The position numbers and the translations under genes are program-made. The notes beneath the pieces were generated by a model. That model did no database searches. It was not told the DNA's origin and saw only the letters and a list, made by a program, of their open reading frames with translations. A stretch of 64,000 nt of DNA, taken from assembly GCF_014284335.1 (NCBI RefSeq), contig NZ_JACOGF010000009.1, forward strand, positions 1-64,000. Direction: 5' to 3'. This DNA comes from Undibacterium hunanense (GTDB taxonomy: Bacteria; Pseudomonadota; Gammaproteobacteria; Burkholderiales; Burkholderiaceae_D). Shown here in pieces: positions 53,158-63,153 of the stretch. How positions within the stretch are numbered: position 1 is the stretch's first letter; each line of letters opens with the position of its first letter.

Positions 53158-53195
53158 GCCCGCTCCGGTCAGCCGCAGCGGGCTTTGTTGTTTTT
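53158..53195 (+). terminator. Terminator/attenuator after rpsU
   Basis: GCCCGCT (53158-53164) pairs with AGCGGGC (53177-53183), followed by TTTGTTGTTTTT. It likely reduces read-through into yqeY-dnaG-rpoD. Confidence 0.75.
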
Positions 53196-53257
53196 GTCGA
53201 AATGTTATTCGACGATTGTTTGACTACTATTTGATTAATTAATATCAGGGGTTGGCC

Positions 53258-53704
53258 ATGACTTTAAAAGAACAGATCACCGACGACATGAAGGCCGCAA
53301 TGCGTGCCAAAGAAACAGCCAAACTGGGCACCATCCGCCTGTTGACTGCTGCCATGAAGCAAAAAGAAGTGGATGAGCGCATAGAACTGGACGATGGCAT
53401 GGTGTTGGTGATCATAGAAAAAATGATCAAGCAGCGCAAAGACTCCATCACGCAGTTTGAAGCCGGTGGTCGCCAGGATCTGGCAGACATAGAAAAAGCT
53501 GAGCTGGAAATTTTGTCGAAGTACATGCCTGCTGCTCTGTCAGATGAAGAAGTGCAGGCTGCCGTGGCTGCCGCTGTGGCTGAAACCGGTGCTGTTGGTC
53601 CGCAAGACATGCGCAAAGTCATCGATGTATTGAAAACCAGGCTGGCCGGTCGTGCCGATATGGGCAAGGTGTCTGGTTTGGTTAAGGCGGCACTGGCAAA
53701 ATAA
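53258..53704 (+). CDS. yqeY: YqeY/GatB-like protein
   Basis: A 148-residue protein with the GatB/Yqey domain (residues 1-145). The ATG at 53258 has CAGGGG upstream; an in-frame TTG two codons earlier is also possible. The family shares the C-terminal helical domain of the amidotransferase subunit GatB and may contact tRNA. It stands between rpsU and dnaG, a common betaproteobacterial order. Confidence 0.93.
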   Translation: MTLKEQITDDMKAAMRAKETAKLGTIRLLTAAMKQKEVDERIELDDGMVLVIIEKMIKQRKDSITQFEAGGRQDLADIEKAELEILSKYMPAALSDEEVQAAVAAAVAETGAVGPQDMRKVIDVLKTRLAGRADMGKVSGLVKAALAK

Positions 53705-53749
53705 TTTGCCGGCGCCGCGCGTGTTGAATTCATTTGCTGGCATCCTGCT

Positions 53750-55543
53750 TTGATACCTCAGAGTTTTATCCAGGATCTACTGGCCCGCGTTGACATTGTC
53801 GACGTGGTGGGTAAATACGTGCAGTTAAAAAAAGGTGGCGCAAACTACATGGGTTTGTGCCCCTTTCATAATGAAAAATCCCCCAGTTTTACAGTAAGTC
53901 CGACCAAGCAGTTTTATCATTGCTTTGGCTGTGGTGCGCATGGCAGTTCCATCGGATTTTTGATGGAATATTCCGGCCTCAGTTATGTCGATGCGATTCG
54001 CGATCTGGCGCAAAGCAATGGCATGATCGTGCCGGAAGAAGATCGCATGCTGCCGGCACAAAGGGCAGAAGTGCAGGCAAAAAGTCTGGCCCTGTCCGAA
54101 GTCATGACCAAGGCCGGTGAATATTACAAGCAGCAATTGCGTACTGCGCCACAAGCTATTGCGTATCTGAAAAAACGTGGTTTGACCGGTGAGGTGGCGG
54201 CGCGTTTCGGGCTGGGTTTTGCACCTGATGCCTGGGATGGCTTGCGTTCTGTCTTCAATGATTATGGCGATGCTTCGCTGGTTGAGGCTGGTCTGGTGAT
54301 AGACAAGAGCGAAGAAGAGGGCGGCGGGCGCAAGCGCTATGACCGTTTTCGTGATCGCGTCATGTTCCCGATCCGTAATACCAAGGGGCAGGTGATCGGT
54401 TTTGGCGGTCGCATCATGGAGCAGGGCGAACCTAAATACCTGAATTCGCCAGAAACCCCCTTGTTTCAAAAAAGCTTTGAGTTATACGGTCTGTTTGAAG
54501 CGCGCCAGCCGATACGCGAAGCTGGTTACGTGTTGGTGACAGAAGGTTATATGGATGTGGTGGCATTGGCGCAAATGGGTTTCCCGCAAGCCGTGGCCAC
54601 TTTGGGAACGGCCTGTACGCCCACCCATGTGCAAAAACTCCTGCGTCAGACGGATCACGTAATTTTTAGTTTTGATGGTGACAGTGCCGGGCGTCGTGCC
54701 GCAAGGCGCGCGCTGGATGCCTGTCTGCCGCATGCAAACGACGACAAGATCATCAAGTTTTTGTTCTTGCCGACCGAGCATGATCCGGACAGTTTCATTC
54801 GTGAATTTGGTGCTGAAGCCTTTGAGCAGGAAGTGCATGATGCCATGCCGCTGTCGCAATTCTTCATGCGTGAAACCATAGGTGACAATGACCTGACGAC
54901 GGCAGAAGGGCGAGCCAGAACACAGTTTGATGCCAAGCCTTTGTTGCAGGCGATGCAGCCTTCCGGCCTGCGTTTGCAACTGGTGCGTAATCTGGCGCAG
55001 GTGACGCAGACCAGTCCGGCAGAAATTGAAACCATGTTTGAATTGAGTCAGCCGGTAGCGCGCCAGAAACTGGCGCCGCCCAAATCCAAGCGCAGTGCGC
55101 CTGTGGGGCTGGAGCGACAGATTATCCGCATTCTGGTGGCGCATCCTTCGCTGGCATTGATGCTGGATGACAGCATGCTGACGGATGCCGCCATGTTGGC
55201 GCCTGACGGTGCTGCCATGCTGGGGCAACTGGTGGCGATAGCACAAAGCATGGGTGAGCATGCCCAGTTTGCTGCCCTGGCAGAACAGTTACGCGCCAGT
55301 GGATCTGATTTTGATGCATTGATTGCCGAAGTGGCTGAGCAGACCGAAACCGATATCGACATGGTCAGGCAGGAATTGTCTGGCGCCATACGCCAGGTGC
55401 GTTTTCAGGTATTGCGGTCAGAACTGGACGCGCTGGCTGCGCGTGGCCTGCGTGAAGAAGCAGATATTGCCCGTTATCGCGAAATTATGTTGTTGCAGGG
55501 GCAATTGCGTAAAGAGGCAGAGGCTGAAGCCGCCAATCGCTGA
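53750..55543 (+). CDS. dnaG: DNA primase
   Basis: A 597-residue primase beginning at a TTG (no in-frame ATG lies before the conserved IPQSFIQDLLARVD). The zinc-binding domain has CPFHNEKSP and CFGCGAHG; the TOPRIM core has VTEGYMDVVAL and FDGDSAGRRAA; the C-terminal helicase-binding domain follows. It makes RNA primers for replication. The weak start and poor ribosome site fit the low level at which primase is made from this operon. Confidence 0.95.
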   Translation: MIPQSFIQDLLARVDIVDVVGKYVQLKKGGANYMGLCPFHNEKSPSFTVSPTKQFYHCFGCGAHGSSIGFLMEYSGLSYVDAIRDLAQSNGMIVPEEDRMLPAQRAEVQAKSLALSEVMTKAGEYYKQQLRTAPQAIAYLKKRGLTGEVAARFGLGFAPDAWDGLRSVFNDYGDASLVEAGLVIDKSEEEGGGRKRYDRFRDRVMFPIRNTKGQVIGFGGRIMEQGEPKYLNSPETPLFQKSFELYGLFEARQPIREAGYVLVTEGYMDVVALAQMGFPQAVATLGTACTPTHVQKLLRQTDHVIFSFDGDSAGRRAARRALDACLPHANDDKIIKFLFLPTEHDPDSFIREFGAEAFEQEVHDAMPLSQFFMRETIGDNDLTTAEGRARTQFDAKPLLQAMQPSGLRLQLVRNLAQVTQTSPAEIETMFELSQPVARQKLAPPKSKRSAPVGLERQIIRILVAHPSLALMLDDSMLTDAAMLAPDGAAMLGQLVAIAQSMGEHAQFAALAEQLRASGSDFDALIAEVAEQTETDIDMVRQELSGAIRQVRFQVLRSELDALAARGLREEADIARYREIMLLQGQLRKEAEAEAANR

Positions 55544-56100
55544 GGTGGTGGTTTGAGCTCGTTTATCCTGCCTCTGTGTTGCTTTTAGATAAATTCCAGA
55601 GGTTTTTTCGTTGCTGGCTTGATGATTGCTTGACCTGGCCCTTGTTATTGCGGCTTTCGCCATCAATTGCTGTGCATACTTGAAGAATTATTGCGCTGAT
55701 TGCACATTTTGCTAAACCATTTGGCAATTTTTTGTGTGCAAAACTGTATTGAAATGCCTGTAACTGCTTTGATATTGCCTAAATTTTGTTCAGGAAATAG
55801 CTATATGGCATAGTCTTGGGCTGGAGTAAAGTACGCTCGCGTGTTATAATTAAAGGCTTTCGATTCAAGGTCTTAGGTTGTTTCATTCTGGGCAAAGCTC
55901 TTGGCATTTGCGTGGAATGTGTTGTTTAGGTGAGTGTAATGCTCCTCCGAGTAACCCAAAACACTGGCGCTGAGACTCGGGAAGTCTGAAACAAACAAGA
56001 GTTTGCTCTGCGATGCAGGTCGCAAGATCTGATGGCAGCGCATTTTCTTTTTTGTGAAATCCACACAGGCGACTTCCTCAGTTCCGGATGGTTTGATTCA
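55544..56100 (+). promoter_or_regulatory. Long rpoD upstream region with extended -10 promoter
   Basis: About 560 bases between dnaG and rpoD. A TGTTATAAT extended -10 lies at 55842-55850 with no strong -35, about 250 bases before the rpoD ATG. The remaining leader has no supported gene; an upstream in-frame extension of rpoD begins at 56032 but is not family-like. Confidence 0.5.
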
Positions 56101-58938
56101 ATGGCTAACGCAATGAAGAAACCCGCGAAAACCCTGGCATCCACTACGGTTAAGAAAACCGTGACTACCGCGCCCAAAAAAGCGCAGGCCACGGCCGTAA
56201 CAAAAACGGTAAAGACCGTTGCCAGCACCGCGAAAGCGGCAAGTGCAGGCAGCAATGCAGCAGCGAAGGCATCTGTAAAGGTGGTTGCCGGCAAGCCGGG
56301 TAAAACCGCTGTCGTTACGCCGCCCGCATCAAAGTCCGGTAGCAAGCAGGTGAAGACTGCGGAAAAAGTGCTCGAGAAAAAAGGGGTTGCGAAAGACGTT
56401 AAAGCGCCTAAAGTAATAAAGAATACGGTTGCAGTGACACCACAGGCAACGAAACAGGTAGCAAGTAAAGCAGTATTGAAGGCGGCAGCAAAAGCCAAAG
56501 ACGTGGATGTTGAAGAGTCCAGGTCTGCGACAAAAACGGCTGGTAAGGACGTGAGCGGCAAGAATGCGAAACCCCCGGCAAGAAAAGAGAATTTGCCTGC
56601 AGAAGCGGCCAGTTCTCAGGCAAGTGGAAAAGCCAAGAGTGCAGCACTAGCCAGGCCTCAGCCAGAACCAGTATCCGTATCATCGAAAGCTTCTGTGACA
56701 ATTAACAAAACCGATTCAAAGACAGTGACTAAGCCAACCAAGAATTCAGCAAAAGCTGCACCAGAGGTGCAGGAAATCAAGACCGGTTCTGCGCCTACCG
56801 TAAGCCAGACTACCGATGCTGCGGTGCTTGCCGCCATTGACACTTCCGGCTATGTATTGCCTGGAGTGAAGGTGCCTGGTCGTCGTGGTCGCAAGCCTAA
56901 GGAATATCAGCCAGAGAATGAAGAAATCGCTGCATTGAACGCGGTAGAACGCGCTGAGATGAAAGCGATAGACAAGGCCAAGGCAAAAGATCGCAAAGCC
57001 AAGGAAAAAGCTTTGCTGAAAGATGCTTTCTCATCTGATCCGGAAGCCACAGAAGAAGAACTCGAACGCCGTCGCCAGAAACTGAAAACTCTGATCAAGC
57101 TGGGTAAGGATCGCGGCTATCTGACGTTCGCTGAAATCAATGATCACTTGCCGGAAAACGTCGTTGATCCGGAAGCGATTGAAGGCATCATCGGTACCTT
57201 CAATGACATGGGTGTGGCTGTGTATGAACAGGCCCCCGATGCAGAAACCCTGTTGTTGTCGGATAACGTCGTCACTGTCACGACCGATGATGATGAAGTG
57301 GAAGCCGCTGCTGAAGCTGCGTTGTCCACGGTCGATTCCGATTTTGGTCGCACCACTGATCCGGTACGCATGTATATGCGTGAAATGGGTTCGGTTGAGT
57401 TGCTGACGCGCGAAGGCGAGATCGTCATCGCGAAAAAAATCGAAGAAGGCCTGAAAGACATGATACAGGCGATTTCTGCCTGTCCAACCACGATTGCTGA
57501 AATCCTGGCTGCGGCTGACCGTATTGCAGCCGATGAAATCAAGATCGATGAAATCGTCGATGGCCTTGTGGATCCGAATGCGACGGAAGAGTCTGCGCCT
57601 GTTGCTGCGGTTGTCGTCGTCGAAGAAGAGTCAGAAGAAGACGAAGAAGAAGACGAAGAAGAAGATGAGGAAGATGATGATGGTGGCGCCGCCGGTGCAG
57701 CTGCCATTTCTGCAGAACAGCTGGAACAACTGAAACGTGATTCGCTGGCAAAATTCGAAATCATTGCGACGAATTTTGAAAAAATGCGCAAGTCCTTCGA
57801 AAAAGAAGGCTATAACTCCAAGTCTTACATCAAGGCACAGGAAGCGATTTCCGGTGAATTGCTGGGCATACGCTTTACTGCCAAAGTGGTTGAAAAACTG
57901 TGCGATACCTTGCGTGGCCAGGTAGATGAAGTACGCCATGTGGAAAAACAGATACTTGAAGTGGTGGTTAATCGCTGCGGTATGCCGCGTTCGCATTTCA
58001 TCAAAGTCTTCCCTGGTAATGAAACCAATCTGAGCTGGGTTGAAGGCGAAGTGAATTCCGGTCATTCCTACAGTGCTGTGCTGGGTCGTAATATCCCTTC
58101 AGTACAACAACTGCAGCAAAAACTGATTGATTTGCAGGCCCGCGTTGTATTGCCTTTGCCTGATCTGCGCAACATCAATAAAAAGATGTCTGCTGGTGAG
58201 ATGAAAGCGCGCAAGGCCAAGCGTGAAATGACCGAGGCCAACTTGCGTCTGGTAATTTCCATCGCCAAGAAATACACGAATCGTGGTTTGCAATTCCTGG
58301 ATTTGATCCAGGAAGGCAATATCGGTTTGATGAAGGCAGTGGACAAGTTTGAATACCGTCGTGGTTACAAGTTCTCGACGTACGCCACCTGGTGGATACG
58401 TCAGGCGATTACCCGTTCCATCGCTGATCAGGCACGTACCATCCGTATTCCAGTGCACATGATAGAAACGATCAATAAAATGAATCGTATCTCACGCCAG
58501 ATCTTGCAGGAAACAGGCGTCGAGCCGGATCCGGCTACCCTGGCGATCAAGATGGAAATGCCGGAAGATAAGATTCGCAAGATCATGAAGATTGCGAAAG
58601 AGCCAATTTCCATGGAAACACCGATCGGTGACGATGACGATTCGCACCTGGGTGATTTCATTGAAGATAACCATACACTGGCTCCGGCTGATGCAGCCCT
58701 GCATGCATCCATGCGTAATGTCGTCAAGGATGTGCTGGATTCACTGACACCGCGTGAAGCAAAAGTACTGCGCATGCGTTTTGGCGTTGAAATGTCTACC
58801 GACCATACTCTGGAAGAAGTGGGTAAACAATTTGACGTGACCAGGGAGCGTATTCGTCAGATAGAAGCCAAGGCATTGCGTAAATTACGTCATCCTTCGC
58901 GTTCTGATAAGCTGAAGAGCTTCCTAGAAGGTAATTAA
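56101..58938 (+). CDS. rpoD: RNA polymerase sigma-70 factor with long basic N-terminal extension
   Basis: About 945 residues, versus 613 in Escherichia coli. The first 255 or so are Lys/Ala/Thr-rich low-complexity sequence resembling histone H1 tails, then region 1.1 ([13 protein letters not shown]), 1.2 ([17 protein letters not shown]), a non-conserved region with an acidic run (Glu/Asp about residues 505-530), region 2 ([36 protein letters not shown]), 3 and 4 ([29 protein letters not shown]). It directs polymerase to housekeeping promoters. Start at 56101 is the first family-like ATG; a second ATG four codons on is possible. Confidence 0.95.
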   Translation: MANAMKKPAKTLASTTVKKTVTTAPKKAQATAVTKTVKTVASTAKAASAGSNAAAKASVKVVAGKPGKTAVVTPPASKSGSKQVKTAEKVLEKKGVAKDVKAPKVIKNTVAVTPQATKQVASKAVLKAAAKAKDVDVEESRSATKTAGKDVSGKNAKPPARKENLPAEAASSQASGKAKSAALARPQPEPVSVSSKASVTINKTDSKTVTKPTKNSAKAAPEVQEIKTGSAPTVSQTTDAAVLAAIDTSGYVLPGVKVPGRRGRKPKEYQPENEEIAALNAVERAEMKAIDKAKAKDRKAKEKALLKDAFSSDPEATEEELERRRQKLKTLIKLGKDRGYLTFAEINDHLPENVVDPEAIEGIIGTFNDMGVAVYEQAPDAETLLLSDNVVTVTTDDDEVEAAAEAALSTVDSDFGRTTDPVRMYMREMGSVELLTREGEIVIAKKIEEGLKDMIQAISACPTTIAEILAAADRIAADEIKIDEIVDGLVDPNATEESAPVAAVVVVEEESEEDEEEDEEEDEEDDDGGAAGAAAISAEQLEQLKRDSLAKFEIIATNFEKMRKSFEKEGYNSKSYIKAQEAISGELLGIRFTAKVVEKLCDTLRGQVDEVRHVEKQILEVVVNRCGMPRSHFIKVFPGNETNLSWVEGEVNSGHSYSAVLGRNIPSVQQLQQKLIDLQARVVLPLPDLRNINKKMSAGEMKARKAKREMTEANLRLVISIAKKYTNRGLQFLDLIQEGNIGLMKAVDKFEYRRGYKFSTYATWWIRQAITRSIADQARTIRIPVHMIETINKMNRISRQILQETGVEPDPATLAIKMEMPEDKIRKIMKIAKEPISMETPIGDDDDSHLGDFIEDNHTLAPADAALHASMRNVVKDVLDSLTPREAKVLRMRFGVEMSTDHTLEEVGKQFDVTRERIRQIEAKALRKLRHPSRSDKLKSFLEGN

Positions 58939-59117
58939 TGTTGTACAATGGGCGTCGGTTTTTTCGGTGCCCATTCAATTGATATTGTGCTGAGTTTTTA
59001 GTAGGTAGGCACAGTATTTTGCAGGTGGCAGCATCGGGCTTTTCCTGCAAACCTGAAGTATTTTTCCAATCCTGGATTATCCTCAGATTAAAGCAGGCAG
59101 AGCTTGCAGAAAGAATT

Positions 59118-59195
<78 letters not shown>

Positions 59196-59201
59196 AATAC
59201 C

Positions 59202-60689
59202 ATGACTGATATCAAGTCCCCAGCTATACCTGTCCCCGGGCAAACTACACCAGACGTGAAGTTTGCTGATTTCGGCCTGTCGCCGGATATTTTGCGTGCC
59301 CTGACTGATCAGGGTTATGTCCACCCCACACCTATACAAGAACAGGCTATTCCGGTTGTTCTGCAAGGGCGTGACGTCATGGGTGCGGCACAAACCGGCA
59401 CTGGCAAGACCGCCGGCTTTTCCCTGCCCATTATCCAGTTGCTGCTGGCGCATGCGAATACCAGTGCATCACCGGCACGCCACCCGGTGCGCGCGCTGAT
59501 ACTGACGCCTACCCGTGAGCTGGCTGATCAGGTCGCTGAAAACGTGAAAGCCTATTCTCGCCATACACCCCTGCGTTCTACAGTCGTGTTTGGTGGGATG
59601 GATATGGCACCGCAAGTTGCGGCCCTGCGTTCCGGCGTTGAAATCGTGATTGCCACGCCTGGGCGCCTGCTGGATCATGTGCAGCAAAAAACCATCAACC
59701 TGTCCCAGACCCAGATCCTGGTCATGGATGAAGCCGATCGCATGCTGGACATGGGCTTTTTGCCTGATCTGCAACGCATCATCAATCTGCTGCCTAAAAA
59801 GCGCCAGAACCTGATGTTCTCCGCTACCTTTTCACAGGAAATCAAAAAGCTTGCAGCCAGCTTTTTGACCAATCCGCAGACGATAGAAGTGGCACGCAGC
59901 AATGCCACGGCTGACAATGTCACGCAGATTCTGTATAAGGTGTCGACGGAAGAAAAACGCGATGCCGTATCCTTTATCATCCGCGAACGCGGCTTGAAAC
60001 AGGTGATTGTCTTTTCCAATACCAAGATAGGTGCATCACGTCTGGCTGTACATCTGGTCAAACAGGGTGTCAAGGCATCGGCAATTCATGGTGACAAGTC
60101 ACAGCAAGAACGCATGGCTGCACTGGAAGCCTTCAAGCAGGGCGAAGTTGAGGTGCTGGTGGCGACTGACGTGGCTGCACGTGGACTGGATATTGCAGAA
60201 CTGCCTTGCGTCATCAATTTTGATTTGCCATATAACGCCGAAGACTATGTACACCGCATAGGCCGTACTGGTCGTGCCGGTGCCAAAGGGGATGCGATTT
60301 CCCTGCATACCGATCAGGATGAGCGTTTGCTGATCGATATCGAAAAAATGATCAAGCAAAAGATCGTGCGCCTGAACCTGGCTGGTTTTGTTGCTACATC
60401 CGTACATCAGGCTGAACACCGTGCGCCGCGTGAACGCGCTGACCGTGGTGGCGAAAGAGGCGCTGAGCGTACCGAACGCACAGAACGGACTGATCGTGCC
60501 GACAGAAGTGACAGGCCAACACGCAGTTTTCAACCGCCAAGAGAAAAAATCGATCCCTGGTTCCTTAAGCCTTACGAACCTAGCGCCTCTGCCGCCACAC
60601 CAGTGGCAGATGCAACAGACGGCAAGGCAGGCACTACAGCCAAGCCACAAAGAAAAGCAGCCTTGCTTGGTGGCTTCTCCAAGACCTGA
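59202..60689 (+). CDS. DEAD-box RNA helicase, RhlE-like
   Basis: A 495-residue helicase whose ATG lies six bases after the tRNA CCA; the only purine-rich site before it (GGGAGG) is inside the tRNA. Motifs: FADFGLSPDILRAL (Q-motif side), AAQTGTGKT, PTRELADQ, VMDEADRMLDMGF, FSATFSQE, HRIGRTGRAG. The C-terminal 110 residues are Arg/Asp/Glu-rich (repeated RTER and RADR) and then Lys-rich, as in RhlE proteins. It unwinds RNA, e.g. in ribosome assembly or decay. Confidence 0.93.
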   Translation: MTDIKSPAIPVPGQTTPDVKFADFGLSPDILRALTDQGYVHPTPIQEQAIPVVLQGRDVMGAAQTGTGKTAGFSLPIIQLLLAHANTSASPARHPVRALILTPTRELADQVAENVKAYSRHTPLRSTVVFGGMDMAPQVAALRSGVEIVIATPGRLLDHVQQKTINLSQTQILVMDEADRMLDMGFLPDLQRIINLLPKKRQNLMFSATFSQEIKKLAASFLTNPQTIEVARSNATADNVTQILYKVSTEEKRDAVSFIIRERGLKQVIVFSNTKIGASRLAVHLVKQGVKASAIHGDKSQQERMAALEAFKQGEVEVLVATDVAARGLDIAELPCVINFDLPYNAEDYVHRIGRTGRAGAKGDAISLHTDQDERLLIDIEKMIKQKIVRLNLAGFVATSVHQAEHRAPRERADRGGERGAERTERTERTDRADRSDRPTRSFQPPREKIDPWFLKPYEPSASAATPVADATDGKAGTTAKPQRKAALLGGFSKT

Positions 60690-60757
60690 TCAGCATTGCC
60701 CCATCTGGCTACTCAGCCATGCTGGCTGACTTGAACGAAAAATGGCTGTATGACGCT

Positions 60758-61720
60758 TTAGGCGTTGGCAGCCAGACTTTCCCAGACCAGGTTGGCGGCA
60801 CATAAATCTTCTATCGCCGTTCCCACCGATTTAAACACACTGATGTCTGTTGCTTGCGTTCTTCCGGGATGTTGGCCTGCACAGAGTTCGGCCAGTTCCG
60901 CAACGATGGCTGATCTGGCCAGGCTTCCATTGGTCAGGGTTTGCGTCAGGTCCCCCGCCTCTGCCAGAGCGCCTGCGTACGTATCCACGTAGACAGTGGC
61001 CTTGTGCATCAGGGCATCGTCCACTTCACGCATATCGGGGCGAAATCCACCCACCAGATCCACATGTGTGCCTGCCTTCACATGTTCACCCAGTACCACC
61101 GGGGTCTTGCTGGTGGTCACACAGGAGATGATGTCGGCCTGCGAGCAGGCAGCTGCCAGGTCACTTACCACTTCAATATGGACAGTTGCAGGCAGCTCGG
61201 CATGTTCACGCAGCATCCTGGCAGTCAGTGCAGATTTATCGCCTGATCGTCCCCAGATGCTGATATGGCTGACAGGCCGGGTATGGCAATGTGCAACCGC
61301 AATGTGTGGAGCCAGGCTGCCATTGCCGACCAGCAGCAGACGCTGACTGTCGCTTCGGGATGCAAACGATGATGCCAGTGCTGAAGCGGCAGCTGTGCGA
61401 CGCAGGGTCAGTTCTTCGCCATCCATCAGGGCCAGCGGCGCACCGGTTTGCGTATCAAACAAAACAAAGATCGCATGTACCGAGGGCAGGCTGGTATTGT
61501 GCGGGGCAACCGTCACCAGTTTCACTCCCAGGTGCCCGTGGCTTTGCCAGACCGGCATCAGCAAAAGACTGGAATTATCCGCCTCTGACAGGGTATGCGC
61601 ATGTCGCCTGGGGGCGATCATGTCTTCCGTGAACGCTTGGCGCAAGGCAGGAATCAGTCTTGCGTAGGGCAATGCGGCACGGACTTGCTGCTGGCTGTAA
61701 TGGGGAATCATGGTCTTCAT
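60758..61720 (-). CDS. Ornithine cyclodeaminase/mu-crystallin family protein
   Basis: A 320-residue NAD(P)-binding protein: LLLVGNGSLAPHIAVAHC (Rossmann nucleotide motif, about residue 127), LTLRRTAAASALAS before it, and DLVGGFRPDMREVDD downstream. These fit the OCD/mu-crystallin family (ornithine cyclodeaminase, ketimine reductase, lysine cyclodeaminase). The specific substrate is uncertain. It is convergent with the helicase gene. An inner ATG three codons on is an alternative start. Confidence 0.88.
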   Translation of the reverse strand: MKTMIPHYSQQQVRAALPYARLIPALRQAFTEDMIAPRRHAHTLSEADNSSLLLMPVWQSHGHLGVKLVTVAPHNTSLPSVHAIFVLFDTQTGAPLALMDGEELTLRRTAAASALASSFASRSDSQRLLLVGNGSLAPHIAVAHCHTRPVSHISIWGRSGDKSALTARMLREHAELPATVHIEVVSDLAAACSQADIISCVTTSKTPVVLGEHVKAGTHVDLVGGFRPDMREVDDALMHKATVYVDTYAGALAEAGDLTQTLTNGSLARSAIVAELAELCAGQHPGRTQATDISVFKSVGTAIEDLCAANLVWESLAANA

Positions 61721-61913
61721 CTGGTTTGTCTGGCTTGTCTGATCTATCAGGTGAACCTACATTAAGGGCTGGTAATCGGCCATGCTGGTTCTGGCTGACT
61801 TTGCTTGCGTACTCAAGTGACAGTAACACTCGCAAACCAAAGCTTGGTTAGAAAATTTGGTTAGCATACGACTATGAGCAATTGTAATTGAACGCGTTTT
61901 GCAGGTGATGGAC

Positions 61914-62615
61914 TCAATGGCTGGATGTCGCATCAGTTTTGCTTTCTGCAGGCATTTCTTCAAACTGCGCCAGTGTCTTTAAGAAATGCCTGGTCTGTTT
62001 ATAATCTTCGCCTGCCAGCGAATCGGTAAGCGCCTGGAAGCTTGCCGAGCGACTCAACCGTCCTGACAGCAGCTTGGAAATACCTATCGCCAGCGGGATG
62101 AACATCAGGCTGACCATCAGGCTGGGGATGATGAAGTTCTCGGTTTTTTGATACAGGTCCACGCCAAACACACCCTTGAAAAGCACCAGCAAAAACGGAA
62201 TGAACCAGACAATTTGCCCCAGCAGGAACGCCCATTTGAACAGCTTGAGCCGCCCGGCTTTCAGTTCTGCCAGTTGTCTTTGCACGCTAGTGATGGGCTG
62301 TGCAAAATCCAGGTCTTGCAAGGCATGCCGCTGTTGATGGTTAAGCAGGGGCATGGCGATGGTCCATGCCAGTATGGTCAGGGCAGGCAGGGCAAATTTC
62401 AGGTCCGTGATGTAATGCGACAGAAACCAGATCAGGTAAATCAACACGGGGGTGCCGGCAATGATTTCATATTTGTCTGTCCAGCCCCATTTGCTGATTT
62501 CGCGCCTGTGCTGTTCCAGCAGGGATAATCGCAACATCTGGGTATTCAGCCTGACAGCCTGTTCCAGGCCCTTATCCCTGGCTTGCCATTCGGTTTTTAA
62601 AAGATCGAGATTCAT
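61914..62615 (-). CDS. Membrane protein downstream of the ECF sigma factor
   Basis: A 233-residue protein from the ATG at 62615, one base after the sigma gene stop. A soluble N-terminal 50 residues (helical, charged) is followed by two membrane helices (about 54-72, 76-95), a linker, and two more (130-150, 165-185), then a basic cytoplasmic tail. The position and N-terminal soluble segment suit an anti-sigma or accessory role, but no anti-sigma motif is visible. No known family is recognised. Confidence 0.7.
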   Translation of the reverse strand: MNLDLLKTEWQARDKGLEQAVRLNTQMLRLSLLEQHRREISKWGWTDKYEIIAGTPVLIYLIWFLSHYITDLKFALPALTILAWTIAMPLLNHQQRHALQDLDFAQPITSVQRQLAELKAGRLKLFKWAFLLGQIVWFIPFLLVLFKGVFGVDLYQKTENFIIPSLMVSLMFIPLAIGISKLLSGRLSRSASFQALTDSLAGEDYKQTRHFLKTLAQFEEMPAESKTDATSSH

Positions 62616-62616
62616 C

Positions 62617-63153
62617 TTAATTTCCTTCTGCAAAACGACTTTGTAATTTCTGTTTGATACGACTCATGCGGGTGGCGACATTGCTGGTAGTCAGTCCCAT
62701 GATGGCGGCAATTTCATCATTGCTGTAACCATCCATGAAGAGCAGGATCAGGGCGCGATTGAGTTCATCAAGTTCGCTGATGAGTTTGTCCAGGGTGCGT
62801 ATATTGTCGCTTTGTGCATTGAAGAGCTGATCTGCTTCTGCAATGTCCAGGCCAAATTCTTCCAGTGGCAAGGTGTCACGCAATTGCCGTGTTTCGCTGC
62901 GGTAGTGCGAAATGGCGACATTCATGGCGATGCGGTACATCCAGGTGGAAAACAGGACGCGCTGGTCAAAGCTGCGAAACGAACGCCACAACTGCATCAC
63001 CATGTCCTGCACCAGATCGCGCCGGTCTTCTGCATTACGGCAATAACTATAGGCAATCTTGTACAGCAGACGCTTGTGCGCTGCCAGTTGTTGCAGGAAG
63101 AGTGCTTCATCCATGTTATCGGGCCCTGTCTGTTCGCTGGGCACGTTTGCCAT
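62617..63153 (-). CDS. ECF-type RNA polymerase sigma factor
   Basis: A 178-residue sigma factor of the ECF class. Region 2 includes LLYKIAYSYCRNAEDRRDLVQDMVMQ-type sequence and FSTWMYRIAMNVAISHYR; region 4 has LLFMDGYSNDEIAAIMGLTTSNVATRMSRI. Region 1.1 and 3 are absent. It would redirect polymerase to a small stress or envelope regulon. The ATG at 63153 is in the acyltransferase end; a later ATG at 63114 follows that stop by one base and may be the real start. Confidence 0.93.
   Translation of the reverse strand: MANVPSEQTGPDNMDEALFLQQLAAHKRLLYKIAYSYCRNAEDRRDLVQDMVMQLWRSFRSFDQRVLFSTWMYRIAMNVAISHYRSETRQLRDTLPLEEFGLDIAEADQLFNAQSDNIRTLDKLISELDELNRALILLFMDGYSNDEIAAIMGLTTSNVATRMSRIKQKLQSRFAEGN

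Noticed and set aside
58947-58975. A terminator after rpoD (AATGGGC and GCCCATT).
   Set aside because: The stem is short and lacks a downstream T-tract; a tRNA follows soon after, so read-through is likely.
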